Source of the DNA: Nitrosophilus alvini
Lineage (GTDB): Bacteria; Campylobacterota; Campylobacteria; Campylobacterales; Nitratiruptoraceae
Length of the DNA stretch: 64,000 nt
Direction of reading: 5' to 3'
Assembly (NCBI RefSeq): GCF_015100395.1
Contig: NZ_AP022847.1
Span: forward strand, 1,686,003 to 1,750,002
Part shown: positions 27,343-36,631 of the stretch, in pieces
How the letters are laid out: each line of letters starts with the position of its first letter
Position numbering within the stretch: the stretch's first letter is position 1
Translations under genes and position numbers: made by a program
The notes under the pieces: generated by a model
What the model saw: the letters and a program-made list of their open reading frames with translations, nothing else
Database searches by the model: none
Told to the model about the DNA's origin: nothing

Positions 27343-28561
27343 TACTCTTCCTTAAAATATCTGTCAGATCATTTATACCTGTTATATTTTCATAGTTTTT
27401 TACAAAATTGACACCTGTTTGAAGCGCTCTTCTTTGTGCCTCTTTTCGAAGGGCTTCATTCTCAATGCCTCTTATCTCCTCTACGCCTGCTATGCCAAAA
27501 ACCCTTCTTGCCATTTTGCATCCCGCAAATCCCATGCTCTGTTTCAAAATATCCTCCATAAACTCTCTTCTGAAACTCTCCATATACTCTTCATCTATAA
27601 AGCCGGGGATTATAAGTGCGCTCTCTTGCTGCTCTCTCCAGAGCTCAAGAAATTTCGATTCGAATTTTTCCCAGATCTGTTCTATCGTATCTAGAATCCA
27701 CTCTCTGTACTCTTTGGAACTTCCCAAAACCGAATGGGAGATATAGGAGTTTGCCATATTGGCTATCAAAGCTCCGATATCAAAACCGAAGGGTCCGAAA
27801 AACGCAAATTCAGGGTCTATTACAAATGTCTCTTTCTCATTCGCCATTATCGAGCCTGTATGAAGATCCCCATGTAAAAGAGCGTCGCAACTTGACATAA
27901 AAAGATATTTCAGCTTCAATACTTTTTTCTTGAACTCCATATCCGAAAAAAGATTTTCGGCCATCTCTTTATTCATATCTTCCACAAAATTTGTTTCATG
28001 CTCCATATAAGGGAATGTAAAGACAAAATCCTCTGTAAGTTTGCAAAGTTCGGTATTTTGGTTGAACCTGTCCATCAAACGCCGTTTCTCTGTGCTTGAG
28101 AGATATAAAGAAGAGGTGAAAAAGAGCGTTTTGGCCAAAAAAGTGGATATCTGTTCTGCAAAGTTGCAATATTTTATCCCTTTTATAAGTCCTTTTCTCA
28201 AAATCAGATGATCTTTGAGATGCTGCATAACTACCACGCTCATCTCTTCGTCCGAGTGGTAAATCTTCGGAGCATATTCTGGCGAAAGCCTCTCATACTC
28301 TCTTAAAGCTCTTATTTCGAAAGTCATCCTCTCTCTTGATAGGGGAAAATCCTCTCCGGCACACCTGAGATACGGTACTGCCTGCTTTACAATCAGCGAT
28401 TTTTCAGGATTTTTCCTTGATTTTGCCACAAAAACGAAGTTAAGGTTGCCGTCACCTATCTCGCTGACCTCAAGGTCATCACCCTCAAAAAAATCTCTGA
28501 TACCCTCATTTTTATAAAGAAAATCCTGCAGACTCTCGGGTCTGAGTATCTCATATCCCAT
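27332..28561 (-). CDS. mtnK: S-methyl-5-thioribose kinase
   Basis: MtnK phosphorylates methylthioribose on carbon 1. The 409-residue protein has the aminoglycoside phosphotransferase-like kinase fold and MtnK motifs: EIGDGNLNFVFVA near residue 35, KQAVPYLRC, the catalytic loop LLHGDLHTGSIM near residue 228, and FVIDPEFAFFGPFGFDIG near residue 246. The start follows AAAGGATC and lies 18 bases after the oxoprolinase gene. The methylthioribose would come from the MTA/SAH/aminofutalosine nucleosidase usual in this phylum, which is not in this window. Confidence 0.94.
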   Translation of the reverse strand: MGYEILRPESLQDFLYKNEGIRDFFEGDDLEVSEIGDGNLNFVFVAKSRKNPEKSLIVKQAVPYLRCAGEDFPLSRERMTFEIRALREYERLSPEYAPKIYHSDEEMSVVVMQHLKDHLILRKGLIKGIKYCNFAEQISTFLAKTLFFTSSLYLSSTEKRRLMDRFNQNTELCKLTEDFVFTFPYMEHETNFVEDMNKEMAENLFSDMEFKKKVLKLKYLFMSSCDALLHGDLHTGSIMANEKETFVIDPEFAFFGPFGFDIGALIANMANSYISHSVLGSSKEYREWILDTIEQIWEKFESKFLELWREQQESALIIPGFIDEEYMESFRREFMEDILKQSMGFAGCKMARRVFGIAGVEEIRGIENEALRKEAQRRALQTGVNFVKNYENITGINDLTDILRKSNAG

Positions 28562-28579
28562 ACTCGATCCTTTTACAAA

Positions 28580-31500
28580 TTACAAAATTTTACCATACCC
28601 TCCCCCTCCGGGAGTAAGTATTCTAACTCTGTCTCCTTTTTTGACTTTTATCAGCGTTTTTGAAGTGAGATTGTAGCTTTTGCCATCTCTTATGAGTATA
28701 TTTTTGCCTCTTTTGCCGCTTTGTCCGCCTTTGAGCCCGAAAGGCCGGAATACTCTTCTTTCACTGAGTATCGAAAAATCGAGCTCTTTTAAAAACTCCA
28801 TCTCTCTTATCACACCGTCTCCTCCACTGTGGTGTCCTTTGCCGCCGCTGCCTTCTCTTACGGAAAACTCGCGTATGATAACAGGGTATCTTCTTTCTAT
28901 CACTTCCGTATCTGTAATCCTGGTGTTTGTCATATGCGTATGCACTGCGTCGGCTCCGTTGCTTAGCGGCGTAGCTCCAGCCCCTCCGGCTACAGTTTCA
29001 TAATATCCGAAACTGCTGTCTCCAAAAGTTATGTTGTTCATACACCCTTGACTTGCAGCCGCAGCATCAAAGGCTCTTAGCAAAACATCGACAATCCTTT
29101 GGGAAGTTGTTACGTTGCCTCCGACTACCGCAGCCTCTTTTGAAGGGTTCAGTATGGAATTTTGCCTCAGATTGATCCTTATCGGACGCAGGATGCCATC
29201 ATTGAGCGGTATCTCCTCTTTGAGCATAACTCTCAAAGCATACATCACGGCAGACCTTACGACTGATGGCGGCGTGTTCTGGTTTGAAAACACTTCTATG
29301 TCCGATTTTGAAAAGTCAAACAGCGCACCGCCCTCTTCATCTATATCTATTTCTAGAAATATCCTGCTTCCATCATCCATAAAGTCATAAGCTTTTAACT
29401 TTTTTCGCCGGTTTTTAAGAAAATTTCTGCAAGCCTCTTCACTGATTTTCTGGATATCCTCCATATACTCAAGAACCCTTTTTTGGCCAAACTCTTCCAT
29501 TATTGCCAAAACACCTTCTATCCCCTCCCTGGCAGCCGATATCTGCGCCTTCACGTCGGATATGTTGTCTGCTATCTTTCTTGCTCCTGCACGGTTGAGT
29601 ATATCTATGAGTCTCTCCTCTTTGAAAATACCCTTTTGGACGATCCTGAAACTTTCTATCACAGCCCCCTCTTCGAAAAGAGACTTGGAAAAAGGCGGCA
29701 TGGAGCCTGGCACACTTCCTCCTATATCTGCATGATGTCCCCTGGCTGCCGTCCAGAAAAGCACTCTGCCGTTCTCAATAAAAGGCGCACACACGGTAAT
29801 GTCCGGCAGGTGTGAGCCTCCCTCATAAGGAGCGTTTGATATGAACAGATCGCCTTTTTCAAAACGGGAGTACTTCTGTATCAAAGATTTGACCACACTG
29901 CTCATGGACCCCAGATGTACAGGTATGTGAGGGGCGTTTGAGACTAGATTTCCATCTTTATCAAAAATTGCACACGAAAAATCAAACCTCTCTTTGATAT
30001 TTGTAGAAACTGCCGTTTTTTTAAGAACATCTCCCATTTTGGCTGCAACATATGCAAACCTCTTTGAAAGAAGAGCCGTCTGTATCGCAAAAAAACCTTT
30101 GCCTCTGTTCTCTTGAGACAGATCTCTTATCATTATTTCGATATCACCGTGTTTTGTGATAACAGCTTCGCATCCAGGTTCCACAAATATTGTGGAGGTA
30201 TCCTGCAGTATAACCGCACAACCCGCTATTTTCTGCGATGCTTTGAGCAGACTCAAATCATAGACATCAGCTTCGATCCATTCGCCTTTAAAGAAGATTT
30301 TGGTTTTATCCAGAGGCTGTGGAGGTGCTGAAGAAAACTCTATCTGGTCTCTTTTGGGTTTTTCGGTTTTGACCAATGCCACAAGCCTTACGGCTTCAAC
30401 CACAATTTTTCTATCCATAACAAAACCGAAAACTCTTTTATGCACCTGCTCAAAACTCTTTTTTGCTTCATTGTCAGCTTCTATCTGCAAAGATGTATCC
30501 GTTCCTTCGTATTTCAAAAACATATATCTTTTAAACTCTATATTTTCGTATCTCTCAAGCTCTTTTACAGCTTTTCTTTCAAGCTCTTCAAAAACTTTTT
30601 CGTCAAATTCATCAAGATATACATCAACACTTTTCGAATACTCTTTTATTATGTCCGCATATGCTATACCAACGGCAGAGAGAATACCCGCATCCTTGTG
30701 GATAAAAACCTTTTTTATCCCGAGTTTTCTGGCAACAGATACGGCGTGCTGCCCTCCTGCGCCTCCAAAAGAGCATAGAATATGGTTTTCGGGAGCAAAT
30801 CCGTAAGAAGCTGTCACCTCTTTTATCGCCTTTGCCATATTTTCGTTTGCCACCTCTATAAAACCTTCGGCAATCTCCTCTATACTCATATCCAGACCGA
30901 CATCTCTTCTCAGTTTCTCAAACTCCTTCTTTGAAGCATCGATATCGAGCGGCTCATTTCGGTTTTTTCCGAAAATTTTCGGAAAACGCTCCGGCAAAAT
31001 CCTGCCTGTAACCAAATTTGCGTCTGTTATGGCAAGAAATCCTCCAAAACGATAGCAGACTGGACCTGGATACGAACCGGCACTCTCGGGTCCGACTTCA
31101 AACATACGGTTTTTATAAAAAAGCCTGCTCCCTCCTCCTGCGGCAACCGTATGGATATCTACCTGCGGATACTTTATACGTATCCCGTTTATCGTATCTT
31201 CAAACTTTATCCCTATCTCCCCATCAAATCTGCATACGTCCGTACTTGTACCTCCCATATCAAAACCGATAATAGGAGTCCCTTCGTAAATGGCTGACAG
31301 AGCCGTGACCCCTCCTGCAGGGCCGCTTAAAAGTGAGTTTGCACCCCTGAACTCTTCAGAAAGACATAGCCCCCCGTTTGACTGCATGAAAAGAAGCTTG
31401 GAACCAGGGTCTTTTGAAAACTCTTTCTTGAAATTTTTTATATACTTTTTAAGCAGCGGGGTAAGATATGCATCAACAACTGCCGTATCGGCTCTGTCTA

Positions 31501-32101
31501 CAATCTTCACAAGAGGCATCACTTCGGATGAAAGCGTAATATTTTCAAATCCAAGCCTTGCGGCTATCTTTTTTACCTCTTTTTCATGTCCGTCAAATCC
31601 GTAACTGTGAAGAAACGCAACCGCAACACTTTTTGAAGAGATTTTCGAAAGTTTCTCCTCAACCTCTTTTTCGTCAAGTCGGGTTTCAACCCTGAAGCCG
31701 CCTTTTTGGGGCAATACTCTCTCATTTATCTCGATTACCTCTTTGTAAAGCACTTCCGGCTTTTTAATATCAAGAGCAAAGATATCGGGTCTGTCCTGAT
31801 AGCCGATAACAAGAGTGTCACGAAAACCTTTCGTAATTACGAGAGCCGTATCGGCACCTTTTCTTTCCAACAGAGCGTTTGTGGCGATAGTCGTCCCCAT
31901 TCTTATCCATTCAAACATTGATGGGTCAATCTTTTCAAACTCTTTTTTGTAGATCTCTTTTAAAACCTCTTTTATCGCATAACTGCAGGAATCTTTATAA
32001 AAAGGAGAATTAGACAATACTTTCTTTATTATCTTTTTTTCGCCAAACTCGGCATATATATCGGTAAAAGTTCCGCCTCTGTCTATAGCAATCCTAAGCA
32101 T
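28580..32101 (-). CDS. Fused 5-oxoprolinase / N-methylhydantoinase (HyuA-HyuB)
   Basis: The 1173-residue protein joins a HyuA-type ATP-binding half (RGGTFTDIYAEF at residue 8, GPAGGV and GFDMGGTSTDVCRF near residue 280) to a HyuB half that begins near residue 650 (HGDIEIMIRDLSQENRGKGFF, later VREGSGGKGHHSGGDGV). ATP-dependent 5-oxoprolinases of this build open 5-oxoproline to glutamate; hydantoinases and acetophenone carboxylases are relatives. Being the first gene of an operon with mtnK, mtnA and an aldolase is unexpected. The substrate cannot be fixed from sequence. Confidence 0.88.
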   Translation of the reverse strand: MLRIAIDRGGTFTDIYAEFGEKKIIKKVLSNSPFYKDSCSYAIKEVLKEIYKKEFEKIDPSMFEWIRMGTTIATNALLERKGADTALVITKGFRDTLVIGYQDRPDIFALDIKKPEVLYKEVIEINERVLPQKGGFRVETRLDEKEVEEKLSKISSKSVAVAFLHSYGFDGHEKEVKKIAARLGFENITLSSEVMPLVKIVDRADTAVVDAYLTPLLKKYIKNFKKEFSKDPGSKLLFMQSNGGLCLSEEFRGANSLLSGPAGGVTALSAIYEGTPIIGFDMGGTSTDVCRFDGEIGIKFEDTINGIRIKYPQVDIHTVAAGGGSRLFYKNRMFEVGPESAGSYPGPVCYRFGGFLAITDANLVTGRILPERFPKIFGKNRNEPLDIDASKKEFEKLRRDVGLDMSIEEIAEGFIEVANENMAKAIKEVTASYGFAPENHILCSFGGAGGQHAVSVARKLGIKKVFIHKDAGILSAVGIAYADIIKEYSKSVDVYLDEFDEKVFEELERKAVKELERYENIEFKRYMFLKYEGTDTSLQIEADNEAKKSFEQVHKRVFGFVMDRKIVVEAVRLVALVKTEKPKRDQIEFSSAPPQPLDKTKIFFKGEWIEADVYDLSLLKASQKIAGCAVILQDTSTIFVEPGCEAVITKHGDIEIMIRDLSQENRGKGFFAIQTALLSKRFAYVAAKMGDVLKKTAVSTNIKERFDFSCAIFDKDGNLVSNAPHIPVHLGSMSSVVKSLIQKYSRFEKGDLFISNAPYEGGSHLPDITVCAPFIENGRVLFWTAARGHHADIGGSVPGSMPPFSKSLFEEGAVIESFRIVQKGIFKEERLIDILNRAGARKIADNISDVKAQISAAREGIEGVLAIMEEFGQKRVLEYMEDIQKISEEACRNFLKNRRKKLKAYDFMDDGSRIFLEIDIDEEGGALFDFSKSDIEVFSNQNTPPSVVRSAVMYALRVMLKEEIPLNDGILRPIRINLRQNSILNPSKEAAVVGGNVTTSQRIVDVLLRAFDAAAASQGCMNNITFGDSSFGYYETVAGGAGATPLSNGADAVHTHMTNTRITDTEVIERRYPVIIREFSVREGSGGKGHHSGGDGVIREMEFLKELDFSILSERRVFRPFGLKGGQSGKRGKNILIRDGKSYNLTSKTLIKVKKGDRVRILTPGGGGYGKIL

Positions 32102-32114
32102 TGTAAACCTTTGC

Positions 32115-32120
32115 TATAAT
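32115..32120 (+). promoter_or_regulatory. Candidate -10 box for the DUF6781-like/BON gene pair
   Basis: TATAAT lies 52 bases before the ATG at 32173, in the 71-base gap shared with the divergent oxoprolinase operon. Downstream, an 11-base palindrome CATCTAAGATG (32135-32145) sits inside a longer inverted repeat with arms GTAGAA (32128-32133) and TTCTAC (32155-32160), which could be an operator or a leader hairpin. Confidence 0.5.
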
Positions 32121-32172
32121 AAAAGTTGTAGAAACATCTAAGATGATTTTACAATTCTACCAAAGGGCAGCT

Positions 32173-33153
32173 ATGCAAAAAGATAAACTACTTGAAGATT
32201 TGGCAAAAACGGATGATTTGAAAGATTATGTGGAAAATTTGGTAAAAGATGCCAAAAAGGAGAAAGAAGAAAAAATTGAAGAGCTTTTAAAAGAAAAAGA
32301 TAGAATCGAACACGAAATAGATCTGCAGAAGGAGCAGATAAAACATATTTTAAATGATGTTTTCGAAACTCTCGAAGAGATCGCATCAGAACTTGAAGAA
32401 GAAAAAAGGGAGATTTTGCTGAAATCTCTTGAGGAGAGTAAATTACGTAGTCTGGAGTTTCTTGGCATTTTGAAAGAGACAACCGAGGCTGCCATTTTAA
32501 CGGTTCTTGAAAAGGGTGAAGATGTTGAGGATACTATAAGAGAGATAACAAAAAATATAACTTTTGAATCGTTAAGCGAAAACAGGCTTGATCTAAAACA
32601 TATTGAGGATGTTTCAAAAACGATTTTAACGGTATCGGCAGAAATTGCTGCAGTATCGCTTAATTATAGTGATGAAATTCTCAAAGGAAGCGTGTACGGA
32701 GTAAAACAAGGAGTTGCAAAAAGTATCGCAAAATTCAAAGAATCACTCGAGTTTACACCGATAGAAGCAAGAGAGATGATTGTAACAAACTATGAAAAAA
32801 TAATAGAAGATTTGGAAAAAGTGGAAGACTTATACTCCCATACGATTAAAAACGTGGCTTTGAAAGCGGATGTAAGTGTCAGAAACAAACTGCTTAAACT
32901 CGCGGAGGAGATGGAAAGAAATCTAACAAGGCTGGCCAGCGAAGCAAATGAAGCGATAGAGACACTTAAAACGACATTTTCAGAATTTGCAAAAGAGGCC
33001 GCTTCTAAAAGTACTGTTTTAAAAGAGAAGGCCGAAGAGGCAAAAAAACTGGGCTTAAGAGCTTTCTCAACGGCAAAGGCAGCTGTGGAAGGAGCAATAA
33101 AAGGGGCTAAAGAGGCTATAGCAAAGGAGCAGAAGGATGATAAAGAGAGATAG
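32173..33153 (+). CDS. Long helical coiled-coil protein, DUF6781-like
   Basis: From the ATG at 32173, behind AAAGGG, the protein is 326 residues. It has no signal peptide or membrane segment and is almost wholly helical, rich in lysine, glutamate and alanine. A charged coiled coil spans about residues 10-90, and the tail (AAVEGAIKGAKEAIAK) is alanine-rich with apolipoprotein-like helices. I recall similar proteins under DUF6781, without a known role. It overlaps the BON-domain gene by 17 bases, so the products may work together. The helical surface suggests membrane- or polymer-binding, but this is inference. Confidence 0.7.
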   Translation: MQKDKLLEDLAKTDDLKDYVENLVKDAKKEKEEKIEELLKEKDRIEHEIDLQKEQIKHILNDVFETLEEIASELEEEKREILLKSLEESKLRSLEFLGILKETTEAAILTVLEKGEDVEDTIREITKNITFESLSENRLDLKHIEDVSKTILTVSAEIAAVSLNYSDEILKGSVYGVKQGVAKSIAKFKESLEFTPIEAREMIVTNYEKIIEDLEKVEDLYSHTIKNVALKADVSVRNKLLKLAEEMERNLTRLASEANEAIETLKTTFSEFAKEAASKSTVLKEKAEEAKKLGLRAFSTAKAAVEGAIKGAKEAIAKEQKDDKER

Positions 33154-33619
33154 TCTCCTTGCGGGTATAGTCGCATCGGCTCTTATGATATCGACTTTAA
33201 ACGCCGCCTCTTTCGAAGACATCAATAAAACCACCCAGGAACTTTTGAAAGAGGCATATGAGATGATGAAAAAGTCTCAGGAGATAATAGAGTCGTTTAC
33301 CCTTAAAGAGCAAAAAGCGATTCCCTCAACAAAAAGCGGCTTTCAACTCTATTATAAAAAAATAGAAAATGAAGCACCTGTAGAAAAAAGAAGTGATATA
33401 TTGATAATTACTCAGATAAAATACAGACTGCTTGCCAAAAAAGAGATAGCTTCCGGCAATATTCTTGTAACCGCAAATGATGGGAAAGTTCAGCTGTTTG
33501 GAAAAGTGGCTTCAAAAGAGCAGGCCGAAGAGGTAATATCCACAGCCCTCACAGTTGCAGGAGTAAAAGAAGTGGAATCTTTTTTGATTGTTATCGAACC
33601 CTCCGTAGTTACGTTATAG
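33137..33619 (+). CDS. Secreted BON-domain protein
   Basis: The 160-residue protein has a signal peptide (about residues 1-23, ending LNAASF), a helical section to about residue 80, and a C-terminal BON-like domain (ITQIKYRLLAKKEIASGNIL, then GKVQLFGKVASKEQAEEVIS and VAGVKEVESFLIVI). BON domains bind phospholipid or glycan surfaces, as in OsmY. The ATG at 33137 follows AAGGAG. It overlaps the upstream coiled-coil gene by 17 bases and the convergent GGDEF-EAL gene by 11 bases. A role in envelope stress is plausible. Confidence 0.85.
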   Translation: MIKRDSLLAGIVASALMISTLNAASFEDINKTTQELLKEAYEMMKKSQEIIESFTLKEQKAIPSTKSGFQLYYKKIENEAPVEKRSDILIITQIKYRLLAKKEIASGNILVTANDGKVQLFGKVASKEQAEEVISTALTVAGVKEVESFLIVIEPSVVTL

Positions 33620-36407
33620 CCTCTTTGGAAACTGGTTTGCCTATATAAAAACCCTGCATATAATCGACTCCTATATTTTCCATCATCCTTTTGATCTCTT
33701 CATCTGCTACAAACTCAGCGATCGTTTTTATACCCAACTCTTTAGTAAATGTAATAACTGCTTTTACAAGAGCAGCAGACTTTTCATCAGAAGTTATATT
33801 CTTTATAAGAGAGCCGTCGATTTTTAGATAATCGACTCCCATATTGAGAATATATGCAAAATTTGAATAACCGCTTCCAAAGTCGTCTATAGCCAGTTTG
33901 CATGAGCATTTCTTAACATTTCTGGCAAACTTCATTAACTCTTCATAGTTCTTTACCTCTTCGGATTCTGTTATTTCAAAAACCACTCTTCTTGATATAT
34001 CATATTTATCTATACTGTTTTTAATTGCTTCGGCAATTTCTGCACTTTCGATATCCAAAGTGGAGATGTTTATTGATATCTCTTCATCTCTATTTTCAAA
34101 AACCCTGAACGCCTTGTCTATCACGATTTTTGTAATCTGTGTATAAAGTTTCGATTTTTTAGCAATATCTAAAAACTCGTAAGGAAGCACGATTTTTCCG
34201 TCTTTGTCTATAATTCTTACCAGTGCTTCGTATTTTTCTATCTTTTTTGTTGCAGTATTAACTATCGGCTGAAAATATGGCTCCACCCTGTCTTCTTTAA
34301 TGGCCTCTTTTATTTTTCTGATCCACTCTGTATTTTTTTTATACTCCTCTTCGGATGATTTACCGCTATCATAAACAATTATCTTTTTCCTGAGATTTTT
34401 TGCATTTTTAAGAGCAGCGTCGGCTTCAAGCAAAAGCTTGTCAAAGTCCTTATATTGTCCATATTTTGCGATAGCAACACCTGCACTAACCTGTACGGCT
34501 ATCTCATTATCTTCGTAAAGAACAGTTTTTTCTTCAATGTATCCTATAAGCCTTTTTACAAACTCCAAAACCTCATCTTTTTCAATTTTTTCATGTGATA
34601 CGATAGCAAACTCATCGGATGGAAACCTATAAACCTTGAATTTTTGCCCGATAAACTCTTGTATCCAGTTAGCCATATTTTTCAGGACAAGATTTCCAGC
34701 CTCGTATCCGTAAAAATCGTTCAACATTCTGAAGTCATCTATATTGAGTATTATAAAAAGAACAGCATTTCTGCTTCTTTTGAGATCTTCAAGAAGTTTT
34801 GTACGGTTGGGAAGATTGGTAAGAGTATCAAAATAGAGCATTTTTCTTATCTGCTCTTTACTGTTGACAAGTTCTGTTACATCATACGCCGCAACAACAT
34901 ACTCTTTGACATCTCCCTTTTCATTTGTTATAGGAACTATAGTAGTAATAGTAATAAAAAATTCTCCGTTTTTCTTTCTGTTTTTAATTACACCTTTCCA
35001 TATTTTTTTCGATTTTATCGTTTCCCATATTTTTGAAGAGATCTCTTTAACCATATCTGGACATATTAAATCACTGTACTCTTTGCCTAAAATATAATCT
35101 TTACTACAGCCCGAAACTTCAAGAAAAGAGTCATTTGCATATGTAATAAATCCTTTGCTATCCATCTTTATGACTAGAGAGCTTGCATCTAGAGCCTTTT
35201 TATACCCTTCTAAAAAGCTTATCTGCTTTTTAATTTCATATGCCATCTTTTCAAACGCTTTTGCAACATCGGCCATCTCATCTTTTGTATCTACTTTTGT
35301 ATCCACATCAAAATTTCCCTTCGATATATCTAAAGAGGCTCTTTGAATTTTTTCAAGAGATTTTATTGTAGAGTAGTAGATACCCGCAAAAAGAATAAAT
35401 GCAATGAAAATAGTTATAAAAAGCCCTGCAGTATAGAATAAAATCATAACAATCGTCTCTTTTTCCCTCTTCTTAAGATCAGTCTCAATCTTCTGAAGAA
35501 CCGTATCATATAGCATAAATACCTCATCTATAATAGAGGTGGCATAACTAAAGAATTTCTTGGGCTTTTCATTTTCTAAATTCTTATCCGAAATCAACCG
35601 ATTTACTCTTTTTAGATACTCTTCGATCAGCTTTCGGCTTTTCAAAACTCTTTTTTTAATCTCATGGGAGGTCTTAGGATTGGCTTTTATATAATGAAAA
35701 AGGTTTTGATACACACTCTCTAGAGCAGAATATATAAGAGCATACATCTCGATAAGCTCTCTTTCATTCTCTTTTGTAATCTTATTATTTGCAAGAATTC
35801 CCGTTATATATCCTCTCATTCTGCCTAGATATTCGGCAAGATTTGGAATTTTATCAAATACTGCTATAGAGAGATAATAGTTTTCAATATTTTTATCTCT
35901 GGATATATCAAATATATTTGATACCTCTTTTATGATAATAATAATATTGGACAGAAGTTTTGTGTGCAGATCAAAACTGTTCATTTCATTTTTTTTAAAG
36001 TTTTTTAGTTTTACGCTTTTCCATATCCTTTCGGCTTCTATAAATGTAGAGAGATTTTTTAAAACCTTTCCTTCTTTGGCATCGAATCTCTTTAGATTTT
36101 CAAATGATTTATCAATCTCTTTTTCCAAAATCTCAATATCTTTTTTGAAAGAGACATCACCTTTAAGATATCCTTCCATCATTCCTCTATGTTGTTGAAT
36201 AGTTTTTATCAACTCCTTTAAAGCTTTGATATATCCTATTGCCGTCTGTTCATTTTGTAGTATAGAAATCTCTTTAAACAGTGATTGATAGGAGAGAAAT
36301 GCGGGAGAGATAAAAGGAAGTATTATTGCTACGGCTATTATTGTAAATTTTTTTTTGTAATCTAGCCTTTTCATAAAAAGAACAATAGGTTTTATAAAAC
36401 TAAGCAT
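33609..36407 (-). CDS. Membrane sensor with NIT-like, HAMP, PAS, degenerate GGDEF and EAL domains
   Basis: The 932-residue protein has an N-terminal membrane segment, a large periplasmic helical domain (about residues 35-315) with NIT-like HRGMMEGYLKG and LGRMRGYITGIL, a second membrane segment, HAMP, a PAS domain near residue 410, a GGDEF domain and a C-terminal EAL domain. The GGDEF signature reads PSDEF, so cyclase activity is doubtful. The EAL domain keeps YEALVR, ITESEE, IDDFGSGYSNF, KTIAEFV and MQGFYIGKP, so it may degrade cyclic di-GMP. A nitrate/nitrite-type input is inferred from the NIT likeness. Confidence 0.88.
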   Translation of the reverse strand: MLSFIKPIVLFMKRLDYKKKFTIIAVAIILPFISPAFLSYQSLFKEISILQNEQTAIGYIKALKELIKTIQQHRGMMEGYLKGDVSFKKDIEILEKEIDKSFENLKRFDAKEGKVLKNLSTFIEAERIWKSVKLKNFKKNEMNSFDLHTKLLSNIIIIIKEVSNIFDISRDKNIENYYLSIAVFDKIPNLAEYLGRMRGYITGILANNKITKENERELIEMYALIYSALESVYQNLFHYIKANPKTSHEIKKRVLKSRKLIEEYLKRVNRLISDKNLENEKPKKFFSYATSIIDEVFMLYDTVLQKIETDLKKREKETIVMILFYTAGLFITIFIAFILFAGIYYSTIKSLEKIQRASLDISKGNFDVDTKVDTKDEMADVAKAFEKMAYEIKKQISFLEGYKKALDASSLVIKMDSKGFITYANDSFLEVSGCSKDYILGKEYSDLICPDMVKEISSKIWETIKSKKIWKGVIKNRKKNGEFFITITTIVPITNEKGDVKEYVVAAYDVTELVNSKEQIRKMLYFDTLTNLPNRTKLLEDLKRSRNAVLFIILNIDDFRMLNDFYGYEAGNLVLKNMANWIQEFIGQKFKVYRFPSDEFAIVSHEKIEKDEVLEFVKRLIGYIEEKTVLYEDNEIAVQVSAGVAIAKYGQYKDFDKLLLEADAALKNAKNLRKKIIVYDSGKSSEEEYKKNTEWIRKIKEAIKEDRVEPYFQPIVNTATKKIEKYEALVRIIDKDGKIVLPYEFLDIAKKSKLYTQITKIVIDKAFRVFENRDEEISINISTLDIESAEIAEAIKNSIDKYDISRRVVFEITESEEVKNYEELMKFARNVKKCSCKLAIDDFGSGYSNFAYILNMGVDYLKIDGSLIKNITSDEKSAALVKAVITFTKELGIKTIAEFVADEEIKRMMENIGVDYMQGFYIGKPVSKEAIT

Positions 36408-36588
36408 ATCACCTGCCTTATTCTATCTACATTTGGAAAAATTAGATTGAAATATTGTGTTTGATTTAATATGTTAACATAAATAAATTAATCGAATTTT
36501 ATAAATAAACCCAGCAAATAATCTTTTGAACTGAAAGTAACCAAGAGATCTGTTTTTATTTCTATGAAACAAAACTTTTATTTTGTGC

Positions 36589-36606
36589 AATAATATCAAT
36601 ATTATT
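36589..36606. promoter_or_regulatory. Perfect 18-base palindrome upstream of the patatin gene
   Basis: AATAATAT and ATATTATT flank a CA spacer. The site ends 25 bases before the patatin ATG and 182 bases upstream of the divergent GGDEF-EAL gene. A one-mismatch copy lies before the antiporter at 24424. It resembles Fur-type boxes only loosely. Confidence 0.45.
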
Positions 36607-36631
36607 TAATTTTCTTTACAAAGGCAGGAAA

